DNA of 35,463 nucleotides from Stenotrophomonas maltophilia (GTDB taxonomy: Bacteria; Pseudomonadota; Gammaproteobacteria; Xanthomonadales; Xanthomonadaceae): assembly GCA_002387845.1 (NCBI GenBank), contig DGLB01000055.1, forward strand, positions 1 through 35,463, given 5' to 3'. This document shows, one piece after another, positions 17,631 through 26,800 of this stretch (positions are counted from its first letter, which is position 1; each line of letters opens with the position of its first letter). The notes beneath the pieces are model-generated. The model had not been told where the DNA came from, did no database searches, and saw only the letters and a list, made by a program, of their open reading frames with translations. A program made the translations under genes and the position numbers.

Positions 17631-17738
17631 CATTTCCTCCATGGGCAGCACCCGGTTCGGGCCGATCTTCGCATACCGGGCCACGAGCGCTTTTGCGAGG
17701 GCGTTCATGGGCAACCCCGTGCTGCCTCACCCGCGCGA

Positions 17739-18140
17739 TTATTCCAATCGATCCAGCTCATCCTGGATATCGTCCTTGAGTGTCAGGGGTTGCACGACTG
17801 GGCCGCGCCCATCCACTCCGGGCAGTACGCACACCAACCGCTCATCGCCGGCAAGGCCCGGCAACCAGCGTTCCATGAAAGCCTCCAGCGGAATAGGCGC
17901 GGGTTCGGTGCCTGGCCATTGATCAGCGGCCGCGCGCTGCGCGAATGCCTCGAACGGCCAGAACAATGCAACCTGCTGCCCGTCGTCCTTGGCGGCCAGC
18001 ACCCAGCCGTCTGCGTTGCGCAGCCCCCACACCTGCTCCCAGTCGGCAACGCGCTTGATGAAATAGGCGTACCGCGTCTCGGCATCCCTGCCCAGCACCG
18101 CTTCGATTTCGCCGGTGCCGAATCGATAGTCCGTTTCCAT
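17739..18140 (-). CDS. DUF2750 domain-containing protein
   Basis: A 133-residue soluble, acidic protein matching DUF2750. It shows RYAYFIKRVADWEQVWGLRNADGWVLA near the start, ALFWPFEAFAQ in the middle, IPLEAFMERWLPGLAGDERLVCVLP, and a C-terminal acidic helix (DDIQDELDRLE). Aromatic and acidic residues at these places are the family's hallmark. No biochemical function is known; family members often sit next to immunity or stress genes. There is no signal peptide. The start at 18140 is chosen because the domain begins there. The GIY-YIG gene ends 46 bases upstream on the same strand. Confidence 0.85.
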   Translation of the reverse strand: METDYRFGTGEIEAVLGRDAETRYAYFIKRVADWEQVWGLRNADGWVLAAKDDGQQVALFWPFEAFAQRAAADQWPGTEPAPIPLEAFMERWLPGLAGDERLVCVLPGVDGRGPVVQPLTLKDDIQDELDRLE

Positions 18141-18186
18141 GGCCTCTCTCCCTGTTCTGCCCGGTTCCGATTGTGAGGGTGCGGTG

Positions 18187-18483
18187 CTAGGCCAGCAATA
18201 CCGGTTCCACCGCCAGCAACCACGCCAGTTTGCGGTCGCGCGGCTGCCGCTTGAGCTGCCATTCGGCCTTCGAAGCCGCCGCGCGGTCCGGGTAGGCACG
18301 GCTGGCCAGCAGTTTCACCGGCGGGTTGGCGCGGGTGTAGCGCGCCCCTTTTCCGGCCAGGTGCGCCTGGAAGCGGGCGTCCACGTCATTGCTGATGCCG
18401 GCGTAATAGCTGCCGTTGCGGCATTCCAGCAGGTACACGTACCACGGGGCGGGTTCAGCAACCATGGGGGGATTATCGGGCAT
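18187..18483 (-). CDS. GIY-YIG nuclease superfamily protein (UPF0213-like)
   Basis: A 98-residue single-domain GIY-YIG protein. The first strand is WYVYLLEC and the second YYAGISND, where YAGI replaces the canonical YIG. The conserved Arg is in DVDARFQAHLAGKGARYTR, and the Glu-containing helix is AASKAEWQLKR. Length and motif pattern match the small UPF0213/YhbQ family, whose members have been reported to cut DNA, though a cellular role is unclear. Two starts are possible (18483 and 18465), neither with a strong ribosome binding site. The start lies at the edge of the divergent glycine riboswitch promoter, so the two transcripts must begin almost back to back. Confidence 0.88.
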   Translation of the reverse strand: MPDNPPMVAEPAPWYVYLLECRNGSYYAGISNDVDARFQAHLAGKGARYTRANPPVKLLASRAYPDRAAASKAEWQLKRQPRDRKLAWLLAVEPVLLA

Positions 18484-18498
18484 TGGCCGGCCACTGGC

Positions 18499-18507
18499 TG
18501 CTAGAAT
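18499..18507 (+). promoter_or_regulatory. Extended -10 promoter of the glycine riboswitch transcript
   Basis: TGC followed by TAGAAT forms an extended -10 element, placing the transcription start at about 18514, just before the first aptamer. No good -35 is seen, which is acceptable for extended -10 promoters. It lies 16 bases from the divergent GIY-YIG start. Confidence 0.55.
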
Positions 18508-18520
18508 CGGCCCCGGATGC

Positions 18521-18698
18521 AGGAGAGAGGTGCCACGCTGGCACCCGCCGAAGGCGCAGGCTCCCATAATCGCTCAGGCCGGTGGCTCGATCCGCCACTA
18601 ACCATGCATCCAGCACGCCGATCTGGAGAGAGGTCTTCACTGACCCGCCGAAGGGGCACGTGGCCTGGCCACCGAACTCTCAGGCAAAAGGACAGCGG
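18521..18698 (+). promoter_or_regulatory. Tandem glycine riboswitch
   Basis: Two consecutive glycine aptamers. The first starts GGAGAGAGG (18522), has CCGCCGAAGGCGCAGG and ends at GCTCAGGC. The second starts GGAGAGAGGTC (18625), has CCGCCGAAGGGGC and ends AACTCTCAGGCAAAAGGACAG. These conserved blocks are diagnostic of the gcvT-type motif. A GC hairpin (CCCGC/GCGGG, 18730-18745) lies between the second aptamer and the gene start and may be part of the expression platform, but lacks a U-tract. The regulated gene is the TRIC/UPF0126 membrane protein at 18788. Confidence 0.95.
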
Positions 18699-18787
18699 GA
18701 GCGGCAACCGACGTTGAACCCCACCTGTGCCCGCGCATGGGCGGGGCGCGCGTTCGTGTTCATGCCTGCCGTACCGGAGCCTCCCCC

Positions 18788-19405
18788 ATGCTGCTCTCCA
18801 TCATCTATCTCATCGCCATTTCCGCCGAAGCCATGACCGGCGCACTGTCGGCCGGCCGCCGCCGCATGGACCTGTTCGGCGTGATCATCATCGCCTGTGT
18901 CACCGCACTGGGCGGCGGCTCGCTGCGCGACATCGTGCTCGGGCATTACCCGCTGGGCTGGGTGAAGCATCCGGAATACCTGGGCTTCACCATCTGTGCG
19001 GCGCTGATCGCGACCTGGTTGGCGCGCTGGATGCACCACTTCCGCCGCACCTTCCTGGTGCTGGACGGGCTGGGGCTGGTGGCGTTTACGCTGATTGGCT
19101 GTGCGGTGGCGCGGGAGGCCGGGCATGCCGCGCCGATTGTGTTGATTGCGGGAATGTTGACCGGTGCGTTCGGCGGGGTGCTGCGCGATGTGCTGTGCAA
19201 CGAGGTGCCGCTGATCTTCCAGAAGGAGCTGTATGCGGTGGTGACGTTGCTGACCGGCGCGGCGTATCTGGGGTTGCTGGAGCTGGGGGGGTCGTTGAAT
19301 GCCGCTACGTTGTGGTGCCTGGGGGGTGGGTTTGCGTTTCGCCTGTTGGCGATTCACTTCCGCTGGGAGATGCCGAAGTTCGTTTATCGCGATGAGGTGC
19401 ATTGA
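18788..19405 (+). CDS. TRIC/UPF0126 family membrane protein, probable glycine transporter
   Basis: A 205-residue membrane protein with two homologous halves, each with three hydrophobic helices. Each half contains the family motif: ALGGGSLRDIVLG in the first and GAFGGVLRDVLCNEVP in the second. This matches UPF0126 (YadS/YicG), now annotated as a glycine-transporter or trimeric intracellular cation channel domain. A tandem glycine riboswitch just upstream supports glycine as ligand or substrate; whether it imports, exports or acts as an ion channel is not shown by sequence. The start at 18788 gives MLLSIIYLIAI and an intact first helix. No operon partner is seen downstream before the RND operon. 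Confidence 0.93.
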   Translation: MLLSIIYLIAISAEAMTGALSAGRRRMDLFGVIIIACVTALGGGSLRDIVLGHYPLGWVKHPEYLGFTICAALIATWLARWMHHFRRTFLVLDGLGLVAFTLIGCAVAREAGHAAPIVLIAGMLTGAFGGVLRDVLCNEVPLIFQKELYAVVTLLTGAAYLGLLELGGSLNAATLWCLGGGFAFRLLAIHFRWEMPKFVYRDEVH

Positions 19406-19414
19406 GCCATCGCC

Positions 19415-19430
19415 CATGACCATTGTCATG
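19415..19430. promoter_or_regulatory. Inverted repeat upstream of the RND operon, possible operator
   Basis: CATGAC, spacer CATT, GTCATG: a perfect 6-bp dyad ten bases after the TRIC gene stop. A weak promoter-like sequence (TGAGAC, 16 bases, TATCAT) follows. A second small hairpin (CCGTTC/GAACGG) at 19466-19481 would lie in the 5' UTR. A local regulator binding site is possible, but no regulator gene is present here. Confidence 0.35.
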
Positions 19431-19598
19431 TGAGACAAATGCAAGCCATCTGTATCATGGGTGGCCCGTTCTTCTGAACGGCATCCAGCCAATGGCCGTG
19501 GCCTGCCCGCGGTCTGCCAGACACCCTCCCCCGTTGCTCCGATCTGCCGCTTGCGGCCGGTCCCCATGGACGCACTGCTCTGCCCGAGGGTGCGCAGG

Positions 19599-20753
19599 AT
19601 GCGTATGTCTTCACCTCGCCTGACCAAGTCCCTGCTGATCGTCGCCGCTGTTGGCCTTGCCGCCGTTGCCGGCTGGAAACTGCTGGCTCCCGGCAGCGCC
19701 GCGCCGACCGAACGACCGCCGCAGGCCACCCCGGTGCGGGTCGCAACAGCCAGCCAGGAAGACCTGGTGGTGCGGCTGAAAGCACTTGGCACGGTCACCC
19801 CGTTGAACACGGTCAGCCTGCGCAGCCGCGTCGACGGGGAGCTGCTGCGGCTGACATTCACTGAAGGCCAGCACGTGAAGGCCGGCGACCTGATCGCCGA
19901 GATCGACCCGCGCCCGTTCCAGGTGCAGCTGTCGCGAGCGCTGGGCACCCAGCAGCAGAACCTGGCCGAACTGGACAACGCACGCAGCCAGCTCAAACGC
20001 TTCGAGGAACTGCAGCGGCAGAGCTTCGTCTCGGCGCAGGACCTGAACGACCAGCGCAGCAAGGTGCGTCAGCTGGAAGGTCGCCGCCAGACCGACCAGG
20101 CCGCGGTGGATGAAGCCCGCCTGCAGTTGCAGTACACCCGCATCATCGCACCGGTGGCCGGGCGCATGGGCCTGCGCAACGTAGACGTGGGCAACCTGGT
20201 GCGTAGTGGCGACACCGACGCGCTGGCCACGATCACCCAGACCACCCCGATCAGCGTGCTGTTCACCGTGCCCGAACCCGACCTGCCGGCGGTGGTCAGC
20301 GCCGCGCGCGCCAACCCGCAGCTCACCGTGGAAGCCTGGGACCGCGAAGAGCGGCAGCCGTTGGGCAACGGCGTGCTGTCCAGCCTCGACAATCGCATCG
20401 ACACCGCCACCGGTACGCTGAAGCTGCGCGCGCAGTTTGCCAATGCCGACGAAGCGCTGTTCCCGAATCAGTTCGTCAACGTGCGCCTGCAGGTCAGCAG
20501 CGCCGACAGCGTGGTCATCCCCAATGCCGCCGTGCAGTTCGGCAGCAAGGGCAGCTATGTGTACGTGATTGCACCGGACAACACCTCGCACCTGCGCAAC
20601 GTGGTGCTGGGCCCTGCCGACGGTGAGCGCGTGGCGGTACGCGAAGGCTTGAAGGCCGGCGAGAACGTGGTGGTGGAAGGCATCGACGGCCTGCGCGATG
20701 GCGCGCCCGTGTTGATCGTGACCGAGGCGGACAGCGCGCGGACCGGCGCATGA
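19599..20753 (+). CDS. smeI: RND efflux periplasmic adaptor subunit (SmeI/MdtA-like)
   Basis: Membrane fusion protein of a tripartite RND pump. The 384-residue protein begins with a membrane anchor (LLIVAAVGLAAVAGW) without a lipobox. Lipoyl half-motifs follow (VSLRSRVDGELLRLTFTEGQHVKAGDLIAEIDPRPF), then a long coiled-coil hairpin (about residues 105-165) and the returning half (IIAPVAGRMGLRNVDVGNLV). The C-terminus is beta-barrel and membrane-proximal. Start choice is uncertain: the ATG at 19599 has GAGGG upstream, and an ATG at 19605 has AGG at good spacing. It overlaps the next gene by four bases (ATGA). With two RND genes downstream and no outer-membrane gene, this matches the Stenotrophomonas smeIJK arrangement. 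Confidence 0.92.
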   Translation: MRMSSPRLTKSLLIVAAVGLAAVAGWKLLAPGSAAPTERPPQATPVRVATASQEDLVVRLKALGTVTPLNTVSLRSRVDGELLRLTFTEGQHVKAGDLIAEIDPRPFQVQLSRALGTQQQNLAELDNARSQLKRFEELQRQSFVSAQDLNDQRSKVRQLEGRRQTDQAAVDEARLQLQYTRIIAPVAGRMGLRNVDVGNLVRSGDTDALATITQTTPISVLFTVPEPDLPAVVSAARANPQLTVEAWDREERQPLGNGVLSSLDNRIDTATGTLKLRAQFANADEALFPNQFVNVRLQVSSADSVVIPNAAVQFGSKGSYVYVIAPDNTSHLRNVVLGPADGERVAVREGLKAGENVVVEGIDGLRDGAPVLIVTEADSARTGA

Positions 20754-23700
20754 ACCTCTCGCGTCCGTTCATTGAACGCCCGGTCGCGACCACGCTGCTG
20801 ATGGTGGCGTTGCTGCTATCCGGCGTGCTGGCCTACCGGCTGCTGCCGGTGGCGGCCCTGCCGCAGGTGGACTACCCGATCATCCAGGTCACCACGCTGT
20901 ATCCCGGTGCCAGCCCGGGCGTGACCACCAGCGCGGTGACCGCGCCGCTGGAGCGGCAGCTCGGGCAGATTCCCGGACTGAAGCAGATGTCGTCCACCAG
21001 CTCCGGCGGCGCATCGGTGATCACCCTGCAGTTCACCCTGGACGTGGCACTGGGGGTGGCCGAACAGGAAGTGCAGGCCGCCATCAACGCGGCCGACAGC
21101 TTCCTGCCGGACGACCTGCCGGTGCCGCCGGTGTACCGCAAGGTCAATCCCGCCGACACGCCGATTCTGACCTTGGCGGTGACCTCGCAGCGCCTGGCCC
21201 TGCCGCAGGTGTATGACCTGGTCGACACGCGCATGGCGCAGCGACTGTCGCAGCTGCCGGGCGTGGGCCTGGTCAGCCTGGCCGGCGGCCAGCGTCCGGC
21301 GGTGCGCATCCAGGTCAACCCGACCGCGTTGGCGGCCAATGGGTTGAGCATGGGCCACATCCGCGAAGCCATTGGTGCGGCCAACGTCAATCTGCCCAAG
21401 GGCAGCTTCGATGGTCCCACCCGCGCGATCATGCTCGATGCCAACGACCAGATGCGCTCGGTACAGGAGTATCAGCAACTGATCCTGGCCTATCGCGATG
21501 GCGCGCCGCTGCGCCTGGGCGACGTGGCCACGGTGGAAGACGGGGCCGAGAACCGCCAGCTGGCGGCATGGTCCGGTACCACCCCGGCGGTGCTGATCAA
21601 CATCCAGCGCCAGCCTGGCGCGAATGTGATCGCCGTGGTGGACCGGGTGCGCACGTTGCTGCCGCAACTGCAGGCCTCGCTGCCCAAGGGCGTGGACGTG
21701 GTGGTGCTGAGCGACCGCACCGAGTCCATCCGTGCTTCGATCCGCGGCGTGCAGCATGAACTGGTGATCGCCATCGCCCTGGTGGTGATGGTCACCTTCG
21801 TGTTCCTGCGCAACATTCCGGCCACGATCATTCCCAGCATTGCCGTGCCGTTGTCACTGGTGGGCACCTTCGGAGTGATGCTGGTGGCCGGTTTCTCGCT
21901 CAACAACCTGACCCTGATGGCGCTGACCATCGCCACGGGGTTCGTGGTTGACGATGCGATCGTGATGCTGGAAAACATCGCACGCCACCTGGAACGCGGC
22001 GAGACGCCGCGCCAGGCGGCGCTGAAGGGCGCGAAGCAGATTGGCTTCACCCTGATCTCGCTGACCCTGTCGCTGATCGCGGTGCTGATCCCGCTGCTGT
22101 TCATGGCCGACGTGGTCGGCAAGCTGTTCCATGAATTTGCGATCACCCTGGCGGTGGCGATCGGCATCTCGCTGCTGGTGTCGCTGACCCTCACCCCGAT
22201 GATGTGCGCGCGCCTGCTCAAGGCCGGGCATGCCACGCGGCGCGATCCGGATGGTCAGGAATCGGCCCAGCAGGGTGACCCGTTCGACCGCGTGGTGGCG
22301 ATGTACGACCGCCAGCTGCACTGGGTGCTGCAGCGTCAGCCGCTGATGCTGGCGGCCACCGTGGCCACGCTGCTGCTGACCGCGCTGCTGTACCTGTGGG
22401 CGCCCAAGGGCTTCTTCCCGGTGCAGGATGCCGGGCTGATCCAGGGCATCAGCGAGGCACCGCAATCGATCTCGTTCCAGGCCATGGCCCAGCGCCAGCA
22501 GGCATTGGCCGATGCCCTGCTGCAGGACGAGGACGTGGCCAGCCTGTCGTCGTACATCGGCGTGGACGCCAGCAACGCCACGCTCAACAGTGGCCGCCTG
22601 CTGATCGAGCTGAAGCCGCACGCACAACGCGACGCCGGCGCGGCGGCCATCATCGAGCGCCTGCAGCAACGGGTGGCACAGGTGCCGGGCATCCGCCTGT
22701 ATCTGCAGCCGGTGCAGGAGCTGGGCATCGAGGACCGGATCAGCCGCACCCAGTATCAATTCACCCTGACCAGCCCCGACAACGCCGAGCTGGCGCAGTG
22801 GACGCCCAAGCTGCTGGCGCATCTGCAGCAGCAGGCGGCCTTGAAGGACGTCGCCAGCGACCTGCAGGACCGCGGACTGCAGGCGCACGTGGTGATCGAC
22901 CGGGTCGCCGCTGCGCGGCTGGGCATCAGCGTGGATGCGGTGGCGGATGCGCTGTACGACGCGTTCGGGCAGCGCCAGATCTCCACCATCTTCACCCAGG
23001 CCAACCAGTACCGAGTGGTGCTGGAGGCGCGTCCGGACGCGGCGTTCGGGCCAGATGCGATCGAGCGCATCCATGTGGCCGGTGCCGACGGCCGACCGGT
23101 ACCGCTGAGCGGCATCGCACGCATCGAACAACGCCCGGCGCACCTGCTGGTCAATCACGTGGGGCAGTTCCCGGCGGTGACGTTCTCGTTCAACCTCGCA
23201 CCCGACGCGTCCCTGGGTGAAGCGGTGACCCGCATCGAGGGCGCGCGTACCGCGATCGGCCTGCCGGCGAGCGTGGAGCTGCGCCTGCAGGGCGCGGCCG
23301 ATGCGTTCCGCGCCTCGCTGTCGAGCACGCTGTGGCTGGTCCTGGCGGCGGTGGTGGTGATGTACCTGGTGCTGGGGGTGCTGTATGAAAGCTTCATCCA
23401 TCCCATCACCATTCTGTCCACCCTGCCCTCGGCAACGGTGGGCGCGTTGCTGGCCCTGCTGCTGAGCGGGCGCAGCCTGGACCTGATCGCGGTGATCGGC
23501 ATCGTGCTGCTGATCGGGCTGGTGAAGAAGAACGCGATCATGATGATCGACTTCGCGCTGGAAGCCGAACGCGAATACGGCCTGGCCCCGCGCCAGGCCA
23601 TCCACCAGGCCGCGCTGCTGCGTTTCCGCCCGATTCTGATGACCACGCTGGCCGCCCTGTTCGGCGCGATTCCGCTGATGTTCGCCAGCGGCTCCGGCGC

Positions 23701-23854
23701 GGAGCTGCGCCAGCCGCTGGGCTGGGTGATGGTGGGCGGGCTGATTGTGAGCCAGGTGTTGACCCTGTTCACCACGCCGGTGATCTACCTCTTCTTCGAT
23801 CGCTTCCGTCGCCGCACGGCGGCCGATGCGTGCGTGGCCGAGGCCAACGCGTGA
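20750..23854 (+). CDS. smeJ: RND multidrug efflux permease (SmeJ/MdtB-like)
   Basis: A 1034-residue inner-membrane drug/proton antiporter with the standard RND layout: one N-terminal helix, a large periplasmic loop, six helices, a second loop and five more helices. The proton-relay residues are present: D401 and D402 in helix 4 (GFVVDDAIVMLENI) and K927 in helix 10 (GLVKKNAIMMIDF). Periplasmic loops show the expected internal duplication (GASPGVTTSAVTAPLE). It is the first of two different RND proteins in the operon, as in MdtB-MdtC, which form heterotrimers. ATGA overlap with the adaptor and GTGA overlap with the next gene show tight translational coupling. Confidence 0.95.
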   Translation: MNLSRPFIERPVATTLLMVALLLSGVLAYRLLPVAALPQVDYPIIQVTTLYPGASPGVTTSAVTAPLERQLGQIPGLKQMSSTSSGGASVITLQFTLDVALGVAEQEVQAAINAADSFLPDDLPVPPVYRKVNPADTPILTLAVTSQRLALPQVYDLVDTRMAQRLSQLPGVGLVSLAGGQRPAVRIQVNPTALAANGLSMGHIREAIGAANVNLPKGSFDGPTRAIMLDANDQMRSVQEYQQLILAYRDGAPLRLGDVATVEDGAENRQLAAWSGTTPAVLINIQRQPGANVIAVVDRVRTLLPQLQASLPKGVDVVVLSDRTESIRASIRGVQHELVIAIALVVMVTFVFLRNIPATIIPSIAVPLSLVGTFGVMLVAGFSLNNLTLMALTIATGFVVDDAIVMLENIARHLERGETPRQAALKGAKQIGFTLISLTLSLIAVLIPLLFMADVVGKLFHEFAITLAVAIGISLLVSLTLTPMMCARLLKAGHATRRDPDGQESAQQGDPFDRVVAMYDRQLHWVLQRQPLMLAATVATLLLTALLYLWAPKGFFPVQDAGLIQGISEAPQSISFQAMAQRQQALADALLQDEDVASLSSYIGVDASNATLNSGRLLIELKPHAQRDAGAAAIIERLQQRVAQVPGIRLYLQPVQELGIEDRISRTQYQFTLTSPDNAELAQWTPKLLAHLQQQAALKDVASDLQDRGLQAHVVIDRVAAARLGISVDAVADALYDAFGQRQISTIFTQANQYRVVLEARPDAAFGPDAIERIHVAGADGRPVPLSGIARIEQRPAHLLVNHVGQFPAVTFSFNLAPDASLGEAVTRIEGARTAIGLPASVELRLQGAADAFRASLSSTLWLVLAAVVVMYLVLGVLYESFIHPITILSTLPSATVGALLALLLSGRSLDLIAVIGIVLLIGLVKKNAIMMIDFALEAEREYGLAPRQAIHQAALLRFRPILMTTLAALFGAIPLMFASGSGAELRQPLGWVMVGGLIVSQVLTLFTTPVIYLFFDRFRRRTAADACVAEANA

Positions 23855-26800
23855 GCCCGCTGTCGCGGTTGATCGGCTGGTTCGTGCTGCACCCGGTGGC
23901 GACCACGCTGCTGGCGGTGGCGGTGGTGCTGGCCGGGCTGCTGGGTCTGCGCCTGCTGCCGGTCGCCCCGCTGCCGCAGGTGGACTACCCGGCGATCAAC
24001 GTGCGCGCCAGCCTGCCCGGTGCCAGCCCGGAGTCGATGGCGGCCAACGTGGCGACCCCGCTGGAACGTGCCTTGGGCACCCTGCCCGGCCTGACCCGGA
24101 TCGATTCGGCCAGCACCCAGGGGTCCACCCAGGTGGAGCTGCAGTTCGAGCTGGGCGTGGATGTGGACAGCGCCGCGCGCGAAGTGCAGGCCGCCATCAA
24201 TGCGTCGCGCGCGCAGTTGCCCAGCGGCATGCCAGGCATGCCGCAGTATCACAAGGTGAACCCGTCGCAGGCTCCGATCCTGGCCCTGGCACTGAGTTCG
24301 GACAGCCTTTCGCCGGGCCAGGTGTACGACGTCGCCTCGACGGTCATCGCCCAGAAGCTGGCGCAGATTCCGGGCGTGGGCGAGGTGCAGGTGGGCGGCA
24401 GCTCCCTGCCGGCGGTGCGGGTGTCGCTGGATCCAAACGCACTGAACCAGTACCGCATCGCGCTGGATGACGTTGCGGCTGCCATCCGCAATGCCAATGC
24501 CCTGAAGCCGCTCGGCAGCGTGGCCAGCGGGTCGCAGCACTGGCAGCTGGATGCCACCCTGCAGCTGCGCACCGCGGCCGAGTACCGCGATCTGATTGTC
24601 GCCCTGCGTGACGGGCGTCCGGTGTTCCTGCGCGACGTGGCCACGGTCGGCGAAGGCGTGGAGGACCGCTACGCCAGCGGCTTCCACAACGAACGCCCGG
24701 CGGTGCTGGTGATTGTCAGCCGCCAGCCCGACGCCAACATCATCGAAACGGTGGATGCGATCACCACCCAGATGGACACGCTGCAGGCGCTGCTGCCGGC
24801 GAGCGTGGACATGCACCTGGTGATGGACCGTTCACCGGTGATCCGCGCCACCCTGCGCGAGGCCGAGCTCACCCTGGTGCTGGCCATCGCCCTCGTGGTG
24901 CTGGTGGTGCTTGTTTTCCTCGGCCATTGGCGCGCGGCGCTGATCCCCAGCGCGGCGATTCCGGTGTCGCTGCTCGGCGCGCTGGCGGTGATCGCGCTGC
25001 TGGGCTTTTCGCTCAACACGCTGTCACTGATGGCGCTGATCGTGGCGGCGGTGCTGGTGGTGGATGACGCCATCGTGGTGCTGGAGAACATCGCCCGTCA
25101 TCGTGAGCTCGGGGCTTCACCGCTGCAGGCCGCGCTGCGCGGCGCGGGCGAAGTGGGGGCGACCCTGCTGTCGATGAACATCGCGCTGGCGGTGGTGTTC
25201 GTGTCGATCCTGTTCCTGGACGACTTCGTCGAGCGCCTGTTCCGCGAGTTCTCGCTGACCCTGGTGGCGGCAATGGGGGTTTCGCTGCTGGTGTCGCTGA
25301 GCCTCACCCCGATGCTGTGCGCACGCCTGCTCGGCGCGCCACGCGATGCGCCCGGCAACCGGCTGCAGCGTGCAGGCACGGCGATGTTCGAGCGTCTGCG
25401 CAATGCCTATGTGCACGGGCTGGCGCGCATGCTGCGCTGGCTGGCGGTGCCGCTGCTGCTGTTCGTGGCGGTGATCGGCCTGAACGTCTGGCTGTTCCAG
25501 CAGGTTCCCAAGGGCATCGTGCCCAAGCAGGACACGGCACAGCTGCGTGGCTTCGCGCGGGGGGATGACGGACTCAGCTTCCAGGTGATGCAACCCAAGA
25601 TCGACGCCTACCGCAAGCTGCTGCTGGCCGATCCGGCGATCAGCGACATCATCGGCTACGTCGGTGGCCGCAACGGGGTCAACAACGCTTTCATCATGAT
25701 CAAGATGAAGCCGCTGTCCGAACGCCGCGTCTCCAGCCAGCAGGTGATCGACCGGCTGCGCGCGAATCTGCCGAAGATCCCCGGCGGTGGCCTGTTCCTG
25801 TGGGTGGACCAGGACATCAAGCTCGAAGGCGGCGGCGACAGCGGACAGTACGAGTTCCAGCTGCTGTCGGCCGACCTCGAACCGTTGCGTGAGTGGGCTC
25901 CGAAAGTAAGCGAGGCGCTGCGCGCCCTGCCCGAACTGGTGGATGTGGAATCACAGGGCGACCAGGGCATGCGCCAGGTGGTGCTGGACATCGACCGTGA
26001 TGCCGCCGCGCGGCTGGGCGTGGACATGCGCATGATCGCCTCGGTGCTCAACAACGCCTTCAGCCAGCGCCAGGTGGCCACGCTGTACGACACGCTGAAC
26101 CAGTACCGGGTGGTGATGGAGCTGGACCCCCGCTACACCCAGGACCCGACCACGCTGGAACAGATCCATGTGATCGGCAAGGACGGCCAGCGCCTGCCGC
26201 TGTCGGCGGTCGCGAGTTGGCGCTATGGCATGGCCCCGGACCGCATTTACCACAGCCAGCAGTTCGCCTCGATCTGGATCGAGTTCGCGCTGGCCCCGGG
26301 GGTCAGCCTGGACCAGGCGGTGCAGGCGATCGACCGTGCCATGGCCGGCATCATGCTGCCCACGCATGTGCAGGCCCGCCTGGGCGGCGAGGCCGGCGGG
26401 CTGGAGCAGCTGCGCAGCCGTCAGCTGTGGCTGGTGCTCGGCGCGATGCTGGCGGTGTACCTGGTGCTGGGCATTCTGTACGAAAGCGCCGTGCTGCCGC
26501 TCGCGATTCTGTCCACGCTGCCTTCGGCGGGCGTGGGGGCGCTGCTGGCGTTGATCGCGTTCGGCAACGAGTTGAACCTGATTTCGCTGCTGGGCCTGTT
26601 CCTGCTGGTCGGGGTGGTGATGAAGAACACCATCCTTATCATCGACTTCGCGCTGTCGGCCGAACGCGGTCGAGGACTGTCGCCCTATGACGCGGTGCTG
26701 GAAGCGGCTCGCCTGCGCTTCCGCCCGATTCTGATGACCAGCGCGGCTGCATTGCTGGGCTGTCTGCCGCTGATGCTGGCCACCGGCGAGGGCTGGGAGA

